A stretch of 64,000 bases of DNA from Curvibacter lanceolatus ATCC 14669 (lineage in GTDB: Bacteria; Pseudomonadota; Gammaproteobacteria; Burkholderiales; Burkholderiaceae_C). The notes under the pieces are model-generated. The model was not told where the DNA came from. It saw only the letters and a program-made list of their open reading frames with translations, and ran no database searches. Numbering within the stretch: the stretch's first letter is position 1; each line of letters starts with the position of its first letter. Both the position numbers and the translations under genes were made by a program. This document shows positions 57,014-64,000 of the stretch, piece after piece. The stretch spans positions 682,001 to 746,000 of the forward strand of contig NZ_KB906253.1 in assembly GCF_000381265.1 (NCBI RefSeq). The letters are read 5' to 3'.

Positions 57014-57988
57014 TCATGGGGCGAGCGATGCGCCGTCCAGCAGATCAATCGAACGGAACACCCGCTGCAGCATGCCGTCGGATGAGTCCTGGCATTGGCG
57101 CACCTGGGCCATCAGGTGGTGCAGAAAGCGCTCGGCCGGGGCGCTCAAGGGGGCCTGGCGGCGCCGCAGCACGCCGATCTCGCGGGGGGCGAAGCGGGTG
57201 TCCAGGTTCAGCGGCACCAGCAGGCCGTGGGCGCCCTCGCATTCGATCAAGGGCCAGGGCAGCAGGGTGAGCATGTCGGTGCTGGCCACCAGCTTGAGCA
57301 TCAGGGCGGCCGACTGGGCCAGGTGGATGCGCCCGTGCGGTACCGGCAGGCCATGCTGCTCGAACAGGGTGTGGAACATCGCTGCTTCTTCTTGCGGGGC
57401 GTAGTTCAGCAGCCAGCGGGCCTCGCGCAGGGCCTGCATCGAGCGGGCCTGGGCCAGCGGGTGGCCGGCGCGGGCGCCCACGGTCACCTCGTAGCGGAAC
57501 AAGGGCGTGACATGCAGATCGTAGGCGGCACCGGGCTCGGGCAGGCGGCCCAGCAGCAGGTCGAGGGCGCCCTCGCGCAAGCGGGGCAGCGACACGGCAG
57601 AAAGCCCATCGAACAGCTCCAGCCGCACCTGGGGCTGGTCCTGGGTGAAGGCTTGCACCACCCCGGGCAGGATGCTCTGGGCAATCCAGGGCGTGACGCC
57701 CACGCTCAGGCGCTGCACGCTGCCGGCCTGGCGCAGGCTGGCCATCTCGGCCTCGGCGTGGTCCAGTTGATCGGCGATCAGGCGGGCATGGCGCAGCAGG
57801 GCGGCGCCGGCTTCGGTCAGGGCGAGGCCCGAGCTCTGGCGCACGAACAAGGGCATCTGCTGGCCCTCTTCGAGTTCACGCAGGGCCTGGGTGAGGGTGG
57901 CCTGGGTGAGGCCCAGGGAGCGCGCCGCGGCGCGGATGCTGCCTTGGCTGGCAACGGCAATCAGGTAGCGGATTTGGTGCAGTTTCAC
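57014..57988 (-). CDS. LysR family transcriptional regulator (CatM/CbbR-like)
   Basis: A 324-residue LysR protein: 'VKLHQIRYLIAVASQGSIRA' with helix-turn-helix 'AARSLGLTQATLTQALRELE' and an effector domain from 'QRLSVGVTPWIAQSILPGVV'. Start GTG 57988, because homology begins exactly there. It is divergent from the M20 amidohydrolase gene with an inverted repeat between, and convergent with the dioxygenase gene, so control of the amidohydrolase/receptor unit is likely. Confidence 0.92.
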   Translation of the reverse strand: MKLHQIRYLIAVASQGSIRAAARSLGLTQATLTQALRELEEGQQMPLFVRQSSGLALTEAGAALLRHARLIADQLDHAEAEMASLRQAGSVQRLSVGVTPWIAQSILPGVVQAFTQDQPQVRLELFDGLSAVSLPRLREGALDLLLGRLPEPGAAYDLHVTPLFRYEVTVGARAGHPLAQARSMQALREARWLLNYAPQEEAAMFHTLFEQHGLPVPHGRIHLAQSAALMLKLVASTDMLTLLPWPLIECEGAHGLLVPLNLDTRFAPREIGVLRRRQAPLSAPAERFLHHLMAQVRQCQDSSDGMLQRVFRSIDLLDGASLAP

Positions 57989-58064
57989 GGCGAAGACCTC
58001 GGCGCAGGGCAGCAGGGATTGTGCCTGGGCCAGCCGTTCAGCCGACAGATATGGCCTTTCACAG

Positions 58065-58077
58065 CAGGTCAGACCTG
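58065..58077. promoter_or_regulatory. CAGGTC-A-GACCTG palindrome between the LysR and M20 genes
   Basis: A perfect 13-base palindrome centred 80 bases before the amidohydrolase start and flanked by TATGGC direct copies about 30 bases apart (58049 and 58081). Typical position for a LysR recognition site. Confidence 0.55.
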
Positions 58078-58151
58078 TCTTATGGCGACTGGAGCGGGTT
58101 TCTAGACTGCGACCTTTCCCCTCCCGGCTCCGGCCTGAACAGAAAACCCCC

Positions 58152-59375
58152 ATGAGCACTGTCCCCACTCTCGCAGCGTCGGCTGCAGCCGACCCTGTCG
58201 CCCCCGGCATCCGTGCCATCGAGTCCGAGATGGTGGCCTTGCGCCACCACCTGCATGCCCACCCCGAGTTGGCTTTTGAAGAACTGGCCACCAGCGATCT
58301 GGTGGCCGAGCGCCTGGACGAGTGGGGCTATGAGGTGCACCGTGGCCTGGGCGGCACCGGGGTGGTGGGCACCCTGCGCCGAGGCGCTGGCGGGCGCCGC
58401 CTGGGCTTGCGGGCCGACATGGACGCGCTGCCGATCAACGAGAACACGGGGCTGCCCTATGCCAGCCGCCATGCCGGCAAGATGCACGCCTGCGGCCATG
58501 ACGGCCACACGGCCACGCTGCTGGCGGCGGCGCGCCACATGGCCGCAGAGGGCGTGTTCGACGGCACGCTGAACCTGATCTTCCAACCGGCCGAAGAGGG
58601 CCTGGGGGGCGGGCGCCGCATGATCGAAGACGGCCTGTTCGAGCTGTTTCCGTGTGATGCGATCTTTGCGCTGCACAACATGCCGGGCTTTCCGGTGGGG
58701 CAGTTCGGCTTCAAGGCGGGCTCGTTCATGGCCTCGTCCGACACCGTGCTGATCACCGTGAAGGGGCAGGGCGGCCATGGTTCGGCGCCCCATCAGTCGC
58801 GCGACCCGGTGGTGGCGGCGGCCACCCTGATCCTGGCCTTGCAGACCGTGGTGGCGCGCAATGTGGACCCGCGTGACATGGCGGTGGTGAGCGTGGGCGC
58901 CATCCATGCGGGCGATGCCCCGAACGTGATCCCCGAATCGGTCGCGCTCAAGCTGTCGGTGCGGGCCTACCGGCCCGAGGTGCGGGCGCAACTGCGCGAG
59001 CGCATCACCGAGCTGGCCCAGGCCCAGGCGGCGGCCCTGGGCTGCGTGGCCGAGGTGGATTACCACTGGCGCTACCCGGCCCTGGTGAACGACCCGGCCA
59101 GCACTGAGTTCGCCCGCCAGGTGGCGCTGGACTGGCTGGGCCCGCAGGGCGTGATGGAGAACGTGCAGGCGCTGACGGGCAGCGAAGATTTCTCTTTCAT
59201 GCTGGAGCGTTGCCCGGGCAGCTACTTCATCGTGGGCAACGGGGTGGGGGATCACCACGGCAGCGGTGGCTGCATGGTGCACAACCCGGGCTACGACTTC
59301 AACGACGCGATCTTGCCGCTGGCGGCCACCTACTGGGTGCGCCTGGCCGAGCGCTTTTTGGCCACCGCAGCCTGA
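58152..59375 (+). CDS. M20-family amidohydrolase (hippurate/N-acyl-amino-acid hydrolase-like)
   Basis: A 407-residue dizinc peptidase-fold amidohydrolase of the HipO/AbgB group: 'LRHHLHAHPELAFEELATSD', 'LRADMDALPINENTGLPYAS', 'KMHACGHDGHTATLLAAARH' (metal Cys/His), 'FQPAEEGLGGGRRMIEDGLF' (general base Glu), 'HNMPGFPVGQF', and a small dimerisation domain (about 190-300). Members cleave N-acyl or N-aroyl amino acids. Its follower is a Bug receptor 26 bases downstream on the same strand, so they likely form one unit for uptake and hydrolysis of an N-acyl compound. Confidence 0.93.
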   Translation: MSTVPTLAASAAADPVAPGIRAIESEMVALRHHLHAHPELAFEELATSDLVAERLDEWGYEVHRGLGGTGVVGTLRRGAGGRRLGLRADMDALPINENTGLPYASRHAGKMHACGHDGHTATLLAAARHMAAEGVFDGTLNLIFQPAEEGLGGGRRMIEDGLFELFPCDAIFALHNMPGFPVGQFGFKAGSFMASSDTVLITVKGQGGHGSAPHQSRDPVVAAATLILALQTVVARNVDPRDMAVVSVGAIHAGDAPNVIPESVALKLSVRAYRPEVRAQLRERITELAQAQAAALGCVAEVDYHWRYPALVNDPASTEFARQVALDWLGPQGVMENVQALTGSEDFSFMLERCPGSYFIVGNGVGDHHGSGGCMVHNPGYDFNDAILPLAATYWVRLAERFLATAA

Positions 59376-59401
59376 GTCTGCTCTGTACCAGAGGCACCAC
59401 C

Positions 59402-60397
59402 ATGACCATGAATTCGCCCATCTCCCTGAATCGCCGCACGCTGGGCCGCCTGCTGGCCGGCAGCCTGCTGGCCCCCGGACTGTCGGCGCTGGCCCAGCCG
59501 GCCTACCCGGACAAACCCATCAAGATCGTGATCGGCTACCCGCCTGGGGGTTCGGTCGACTATGTCGGCCGCCTGGTGGGCGAGGCCCTGGGGCAACGCC
59601 TGAAAACCCCGGTGGTGATCGACAACCAGGGCGGCGCCGCAGGTGCTATCGCCGCCCAGCGCGTGGTCAGCAGTCCGGCCGACGGTTACACCCTGTTGGT
59701 GGGCTCCAGCAACGAGCTGGTGGCCACCCGCCTGGTCAACCCCGCCCAGCGTTACGACGCCCAGAAGGACATGACCCCGTTGGGCCTGATCGCCACCGCG
59801 CCGGTGCTGCTGGTGGCCGGGCCGCGTGCTGCGGTCAAGACGCTGCCTGAGCTGATCGAGTTGGCGCGGCGCAAGCCTGGCCAGCTCAGCTATGGCAGCT
59901 CGGGCGTGGGCTCGACGCTGCACTTTGCCGGCGAGTTGCTCAAGCAGCGTGCGGGCATTTTCATGACCCACATCCCTTACCGGGGCGTGGCCTCGCTGAC
60001 CAGCGATCTGGCCGGTGGCAATCTGGACCTGGCCATGCTGTCGGTGCCGGCGGCGCTGCCGTTTCTGCAAAGCGGCCGCATCACGGCCCTGGCCTGCACC
60101 GGGGCGCAGCGCCTGGCGGCCCTGCCCAAGGTGCCCACGGTGGGCGAGGTGCCGGCCTTGAAGGGTTATGAGCTCAGCGGCTGGTTTGCGCTGATGGGCC
60201 CGGCCCACCTGCCGCCAGCCATCGCCCAGCGGTTGAGCCAGGCCCTGCAAGAGGTGCTGCAAGACCCGGCGGTGCGCCGCAAGCTGGAGGATGGCGGCAA
60301 TGTGACGGCCACTGGCCGCGAAGACCTGGCCGCGCTGATGGCCCGCGAGACCCGGCAGTACGCGGGGCTGGTGGACTACGCCCACATGCGGGATTGA
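59402..60397 (+). CDS. TctC/Bug-family periplasmic receptor
   Basis: A 331-residue Bug protein co-oriented with the M20 gene. It has a Tat/Sec-like signal with 'LNRRTLGRLLAGSLLAPGLS', then 'YPDKPIKIVIGYPPGGSVDY', 'VVIDNQGGAAGAIAAQRVVS', 'PADGYTLLVGSSNELVATRL' and 'HIPYRGVASLTSDLAGGNLD'. It binds an organic acid or N-acyl amino acid and probably delivers it to a transporter encoded elsewhere. ATG at 59402; a second Met two codons on gives the same mature protein. Confidence 0.93.
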   Translation: MTMNSPISLNRRTLGRLLAGSLLAPGLSALAQPAYPDKPIKIVIGYPPGGSVDYVGRLVGEALGQRLKTPVVIDNQGGAAGAIAAQRVVSSPADGYTLLVGSSNELVATRLVNPAQRYDAQKDMTPLGLIATAPVLLVAGPRAAVKTLPELIELARRKPGQLSYGSSGVGSTLHFAGELLKQRAGIFMTHIPYRGVASLTSDLAGGNLDLAMLSVPAALPFLQSGRITALACTGAQRLAALPKVPTVGEVPALKGYELSGWFALMGPAHLPPAIAQRLSQALQEVLQDPAVRRKLEDGGNVTATGREDLAALMARETRQYAGLVDYAHMRD

Positions 60398-60427
60398 GGC
60401 GCCAGCACCGGTGGTGGTCTGCCGCGC

Positions 60428-61438
60428 TCAATCGGCGCTGATGTGGCGCTCGGCCGCGATCTTCTTGTAGACCGCGTTCTCGAGCGCGATCTCCTGGCCG
60501 AATTCATCCGGGCGGTTGCCCACCACCTGCGAGCCGGTGTCTTCGATCTGGCGGCGCACCTCGGGGGCCGCCAGGGCTTTTTGCACGGCGGCGTGCACCC
60601 GCTTGACGATCTCGGGCGGCAGGCCCTTGGGGCCCACCAGGCCATAGAAGGCCGTGCGGTTCACTTCGTCGAGCTTGAGCTCGGCAAACGTGGGCACCTG
60701 GGGCAATTGGGGCAGTCGCTTGGGGGCGGCCACGGCCAGGGCGGTCAGTCGGCCGCTCTTGATGAAGGGCAGGGCAGAGGGCAGGTTGTCGAACACGATG
60801 GGGATCTGCCCGGCAATCGCGTCGTTGAGCGCCGGGCCCGAGCCCCGGTAAGGCACGTGGGTGAGCGTGAGGCCGCTCTTGCTGGCCATCAGCTCCATCA
60901 ACAGGTGGCCGATCGAGCCGGTGCCGGCCGTGCCGTAGCTGTACCGGTTCGGGTTCTTTTTGACCTCTTCGACAAAGCTGGCAAAGTTCTGCGCCTTGAA
61001 GCCGGGGCTGACCACCAGCACGTTGGGGGTGGCCGCGATGTTGGTGATGGGCGTGAAATCGGTCAGCGGGTTGTAGGGCAGGCGCGGGTTGATGGCCGGA
61101 TTGGTGGCGGTGGTGGACACCGTGGCCACGCCCAGGGTGTAGCCGTCGGGCAGGGCGCGGGCGGCCTCATGGGCCCCGATGGAGCCGCCGCCGCCGCCTT
61201 TGTTGTCGATCACCAGGGGCTGGCCCAGGGCTTCGCCCGTGCGCTGCGAGATGGCGCGGGCCACCAGGTCGGTGGTGCCGCCAGGGGCAAAGGGCACGAT
61301 CAGGCGCACGGGCTTGCTGGGGTAGGGCTCGGCTGCGAAGGCGGGGGCGGCCAGCAGCAAGGCAGCGAGCAAGGTGGTGCTGGTGCGTCGAGTCACTGTG
61401 TCGGAAGTGGTGTGGGAGGTAGTGTGGGAAGGGGGCAT
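60428..61438 (-). CDS. TctC/Bug-family periplasmic receptor
   Basis: A 336-residue Bug protein with an unusual N-terminal Ser/His/Thr repeat ('MPPSHTTSHTTSDTVTRRTS') before the hydrophobic signal core. It continues 'YPSKPVRLIVPFAPGGTTDL', 'VIDNKGGGGGSIGAHEAARA', 'LPDGYTLGVATVSTTATNPA' and 'HVPYRGSGPALNDAIAGQIP'. Convergent with the M20-linked receptor. It lies 69 bases downstream of the hydroxy-acid oxidase gene on the same strand; the two may be co-transcribed, pairing uptake of a 2-hydroxy acid with its oxidation. Confidence 0.93.
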   Translation of the reverse strand: MPPSHTTSHTTSDTVTRRTSTTLLAALLLAAPAFAAEPYPSKPVRLIVPFAPGGTTDLVARAISQRTGEALGQPLVIDNKGGGGGSIGAHEAARALPDGYTLGVATVSTTATNPAINPRLPYNPLTDFTPITNIAATPNVLVVSPGFKAQNFASFVEEVKKNPNRYSYGTAGTGSIGHLLMELMASKSGLTLTHVPYRGSGPALNDAIAGQIPIVFDNLPSALPFIKSGRLTALAVAAPKRLPQLPQVPTFAELKLDEVNRTAFYGLVGPKGLPPEIVKRVHAAVQKALAAPEVRRQIEDTGSQVVGNRPDEFGQEIALENAVYKKIAAERHISAD

Positions 61439-61507
61439 GATTCAGGTCTCCGTGATTGTTGAATGGGGGGCAGGCTGGCTCAGCGGTTGAGGATCAGCGT
61501 TTGTGGT

Positions 61508-62740
61508 TCAGCGTTTGCGGACCAGGGTGTGCGGGCCCAGCTCGCTCAGCTGGTTCACGCCCAGCATGGCCAGGTTGCGGTCCACCTCGTCGCGCAGCAG
61601 GCCGATGGCGTGGCGCACGCCCGCCTCGCCCGCCACGGCCGCGGCGTAGTTGAAGGGCCGGCCCACCAGCACCATGCGTGCGCCCAGGGCCAGGGCCTTG
61701 AGCACGTCGGAGCCGCGGCGAAAGCCGCCATCGATCAGCACCGGGTAGTCGGGCCCCAGGGCCTGGACCACGGCCTCCAGCACCCGCATGGCCGAGGCCG
61801 CGCCGTCGAGTTGGCGCCCGCCGTGGTTGGACAGGATGACGCCATCGGCGCCCGCATCGCGCGCCGCCAGGGCATCGGCCACGCTGAGCACGCCCTTGAC
61901 CACCAGGCGGCCGGGCCAGCGCTGGCGGATGCTTTGCAGGTGCTGCCAGCTGAGGTGGTCACGCGCCGAAAAGTCGCGCAGCACTGTGGACGACACGATG
62001 GGTGCCCCGCGGGTGGCAAACGAGTTCTCGAAATGCGGCATGCCATGGCGCAGCAGGGTGCGGGCGAAGGTGCCCAGCACCCAGCCCGGGCGCAGCGCGC
62101 CATCGAGCGCCAGGCGCAGGCTGGGGCGCAGTGGGGTGGAGAAGCCGGTGCGGATGTTGTTCTCGCGGTTGGCGGAGATGGGGATGTCGACCGTGATCAC
62201 CAGGGTGTCGAAGCCGGCACGGCTCACCCGGTCGATCAGTGCATCGATGCGGGCCTGATCGCCCGGCAGGTAGGCCTGGAACCAGGTGCCAGGGCAGGCC
62301 TGGGCCACGGTCTCCATGGGGATCAGCGAGGTGCCGCTCATGATCGAGGCAATGCCCTCGGCCTGGGCCGCCCGGGCCAGCACCACATCGCCGCGGTAGG
62401 TGGACAGGGCATTGATGCCCATGGGGGCGATCGCAAACGGCGAGCGGTAGCGCTTGCCCCACAGGTCCACGGCCTGGCTGCGCTGTGACACGTCGCGCAG
62501 CACCCGGGTGACAAAGGCGTACTCGTCGAACACCGCGCGGTTGTCGTGCAAGGAGGCGTTGTCTTCGGCCGCGCCAGCGATGTAGCCAAAGATGGGGCGG
62601 GGCAGGCGCCGGCGGGCCGCGGCCTCGAAATCCTGCAAGGACAGCATGCGGCGCAGAACCCGCGGCGGCGTGACAGATGGGATCGAGGATGCAGCGCTGG
62701 CTGGGGCGGCTGGGCTGATGGGGGCAGGCGTGGCGTTCAT
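61508..62740 (-). CDS. FMN-dependent L-2-hydroxy-acid (lactate-type) dehydrogenase/oxidase
   Basis: A 410-residue FMN enzyme of the glycolate oxidase/LldD family. The catalytic His lies in 'GVILSNHGGRQLDG', substrate-binding Arg/Tyr in 'RPIFGYIAGAAEDNASLHDN' and 'FQAYLPGDQAR', and FMN-phosphate loop in 'VLIDGGFRRGSDVLKALALG'. An extra N-terminal Pro/Ala/Ser-rich leader of about 25 residues precedes the fold. It oxidises L-lactate, mandelate or similar 2-hydroxy acids. Divergent from a LysR gene, which is its likely regulator. The ATG at 62740 has AGAAGG upstream. Confidence 0.92.
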   Translation of the reverse strand: MNATPAPISPAAPASAASSIPSVTPPRVLRRMLSLQDFEAAARRRLPRPIFGYIAGAAEDNASLHDNRAVFDEYAFVTRVLRDVSQRSQAVDLWGKRYRSPFAIAPMGINALSTYRGDVVLARAAQAEGIASIMSGTSLIPMETVAQACPGTWFQAYLPGDQARIDALIDRVSRAGFDTLVITVDIPISANRENNIRTGFSTPLRPSLRLALDGALRPGWVLGTFARTLLRHGMPHFENSFATRGAPIVSSTVLRDFSARDHLSWQHLQSIRQRWPGRLVVKGVLSVADALAARDAGADGVILSNHGGRQLDGAASAMRVLEAVVQALGPDYPVLIDGGFRRGSDVLKALALGARMVLVGRPFNYAAAVAGEAGVRHAIGLLRDEVDRNLAMLGVNQLSELGPHTLVRKR

Positions 62741-62841
62741 GGGGGCCTTCTGAACAAAGGAATGAAGCGCACTGTAGGAGCCCCTCTTGGCGAAAGAAAG
62801 CGATATATTCAGAAGAAGTTTGTTCACCAAATTGAAAATAG

Positions 62842-63780
62842 ATGGCCACACCTTCCGTCAAACAACTGGAGGCCTTCTGGTGGGCCGCCACCTGCAGCAA
62901 CTTCAGCACCGCCGCCGAACGCCTGCATTTGTCGGTGTCCTCGCTGTCCAAGCGCATCAGTGAGCTGGAGGGGGTGTTGGGCCAGGCGCTGTTCGATCGC
63001 AGCGGTCACAAGGCCGTGTTGACCGAGGCGGGGCGGCGCCTGCTGCCGGCGGCTTTGGGGGTGCTCAATGCCGTCGCGGATCTGGGGCGCAGCCTGGCAG
63101 AGGCCGGCTCGCTGTCAGGCCACTGCCGTTTTGGCGTGGGCGACTTGTCGGCCCTGACCTGGCTGCCCGCGCTGGTGGCGGCCACCCGGCGGCAGCACCC
63201 CGGCCTCACGCTGGAAGCCTGTGTGGATGTGGGCGGTGTGCTGGAGCACCGCTTGGCCGAAGGCGAGTTGGATTTTGCGGTGATCGCGGGGCGTTCGTCA
63301 CGCAGCGCCCTGGTGTCCCAATCGGTGGGGGCGGCGCGTTTTGCCTGGGCGGTGGCCCCTCATCTGGTCGGCGCGCAAGAGTCGTCGGTGGTGGCGTCGG
63401 CGTCGGTGGCGGGCTTGTTGCAGCGCCACCCCTTGATCACCTTGCCACCCCAGGCCGGCACGACGCGGCTGCTGGACGACTGGCTGTTGGCCCAGGGCCT
63501 GGGCGACCGGCAGGAGCGCATCCTGTGCAACAGCTGGGCCGCGGTGGCCGGCATGTTGCGCGAGGGCGTGGGGGTGGGCTTTCTGCCCGAGGGCTGGATT
63601 GAGGGCCTGGGCCTGCTGCGCCTGCAGGCGCAGCCCGAGTTGGCGGCCTTGCAATATGCGTTTCAGTGGCGGCGGGGCGACGCGCGCAGCCTGGTGCCCG
63701 CCATGCAGGGCTTGGTGAGCGCGGTGATTGACTTCTCTTTGCTGCCCTGCATTGCGGGCCAGGCCCGCCCGCCAGCTTGA
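62842..63780 (+). CDS. LysR family transcriptional regulator
   Basis: A 312-residue LysR regulator: 'VKQLEAFWWAATCSNFSTAA' and 'RLHLSVSSLSKRISELEGVL' give the winged helix, and the C-terminal effector domain ('HCRFGVGDLSALTWLPALVA', 'MLREGVGVGFLPEGWIEGLG') follows. Divergent from the hydroxy-acid oxidase gene across a 101-base AT-rich gap that contains TATATTC. It probably activates that oxidase and its receptor when the acid is present. Confidence 0.92.
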   Translation: MATPSVKQLEAFWWAATCSNFSTAAERLHLSVSSLSKRISELEGVLGQALFDRSGHKAVLTEAGRRLLPAALGVLNAVADLGRSLAEAGSLSGHCRFGVGDLSALTWLPALVAATRRQHPGLTLEACVDVGGVLEHRLAEGELDFAVIAGRSSRSALVSQSVGAARFAWAVAPHLVGAQESSVVASASVAGLLQRHPLITLPPQAGTTRLLDDWLLAQGLGDRQERILCNSWAAVAGMLREGVGVGFLPEGWIEGLGLLRLQAQPELAALQYAFQWRRGDARSLVPAMQGLVSAVIDFSLLPCIAGQARPPA

Positions 63781-63790
63781 TGCGGCGCGC

Positions 63791-64000
63791 TCAGCGCAGC
63801 GCCAGGTTCAGCTGGTCGACCAGTTCGGCCCAATCTGCATCCTGCAAGCGTTGTTCGCGCAGAAAAGTGGCCTGAGATGGGGTCCAGAACGGGGCATCGG
63901 CCAACTCCAGGTCATCGGCCAGCGGTGCATGCAGGCCAATGAAGGTCGCGATGGCGTGGGGATCGGACGGCAGGCCCAGTTGGGCGAACAGATCGGTGAA
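63791..64000 (-). CDS. DUF2789 family protein, C-terminal part (runs off right edge)
   Basis: 69 visible residues: 'FTDLFAQLGLPSDPHAIATF', 'LELADAPFWTPSQATFLREQ', 'DADWAELVDQLNLAL' match the DUF2789 pattern to the natural C-terminus. Only about six N-terminal residues lie beyond the window. Function unknown. Convergent with the LysR gene, 10 bases apart. Confidence 0.82.
   Translation of the reverse strand, partial: FTDLFAQLGLPSDPHAIATFIGLHAPLADDLELADAPFWTPSQATFLREQRLQDADWAELVDQLNLALR

Noticed and set aside
57989-58291. N-terminal extension of the 57014 LysR gene
   Set aside because: Extension runs through the divergent M20 gene's promoter and start and has no homology; LysR similarity begins exactly at the GTG.

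Overview
The window looks like the chromosome of a high-GC betaproteobacterium of the order Burkholderiales, most likely the family Comamonadaceae. This rests on the strong G+C bias, the dense convergent and divergent packing of short operons, and the gene families: four orphan TctC/Bug-type periplasmic receptors, a CbpA/CbpM pair, VF530, DUF2789 and DUF2799 proteins, many LysR regulators, and a QueE with the CX14CX2C cluster motif described for Burkholderia. I see no rRNA, tRNA, CRISPR array, intact insertion sequence or prophage. The genus is inference.

Layout. 1-11 kb: a partial PAS protein, an RlmI-like methyltransferase, a GNAT acetyltransferase, a secreted endonuclease, then a minus-strand operon (metallophosphoesterase, a GMC oxidoreductase-alpha/beta hydrolase fusion, a small polytopic membrane protein), and a membrane EAL protein with a dead GGDEF site. 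11-14 kb: a small Oxidored-like protein, the remnant of an MFS exporter, a polyprenyl-synthase paralogue lacking both Asp-rich motifs, and cbpM-cbpA. 14-20 kb: a TauD-type dioxygenase followed by a Tat-exported aminotransferase, then housekeeping-like singletons.

20.2-25.2 kb is visibly AT-richer, with two long gene-free stretches. It holds a chemoreceptor with a CheR/CheB tether and a TetR/tautomerase/glyoxalase-fold cassette with a clear operator, and it looks like acquired DNA. 25.2-34.8 kb is a catabolic block. A polyamine/iron-type ABC importer is translationally coupled to a three-component flavin/iron-sulfur amine (opine-type) dehydrogenase, divergent from an IclR regulator and an ALDH7-type piperideine-6-carboxylate dehydrogenase.

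34.9-44 kb: envelope proteins, two LysR regulators, a Bug receptor with an amidase, a LuxR-type regulator, a poor pilin-like gene and a hypothetical gene behind paired operator-like palindromes. 44-45.2 kb: queE-queD (7-deazaguanine synthesis) with a coupled leader ORF. 45.2-52 kb: an AraC-controlled operon joining a two-receptor sulfonate/taurine-type ABC importer with an acyl-CoA-dehydrogenase-fold flavoprotein and an AhpD-like protein. 52-64 kb: accessory aromatic/organic-acid metabolism (gallate-type dioxygenase, aldo/keto reductase, M20 amidohydrolase, alpha-hydroxy-acid oxidase, three Bug receptors, two LysR regulators), ending in a DUF2789 gene that runs off the right edge.

Taken together this is the accessory genome of a metabolically versatile heterotroph that imports organic acids, amines and probably sulfonates through high-affinity receptors. 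Function calls rest on recognised motifs and remembered family features; no database search was possible.
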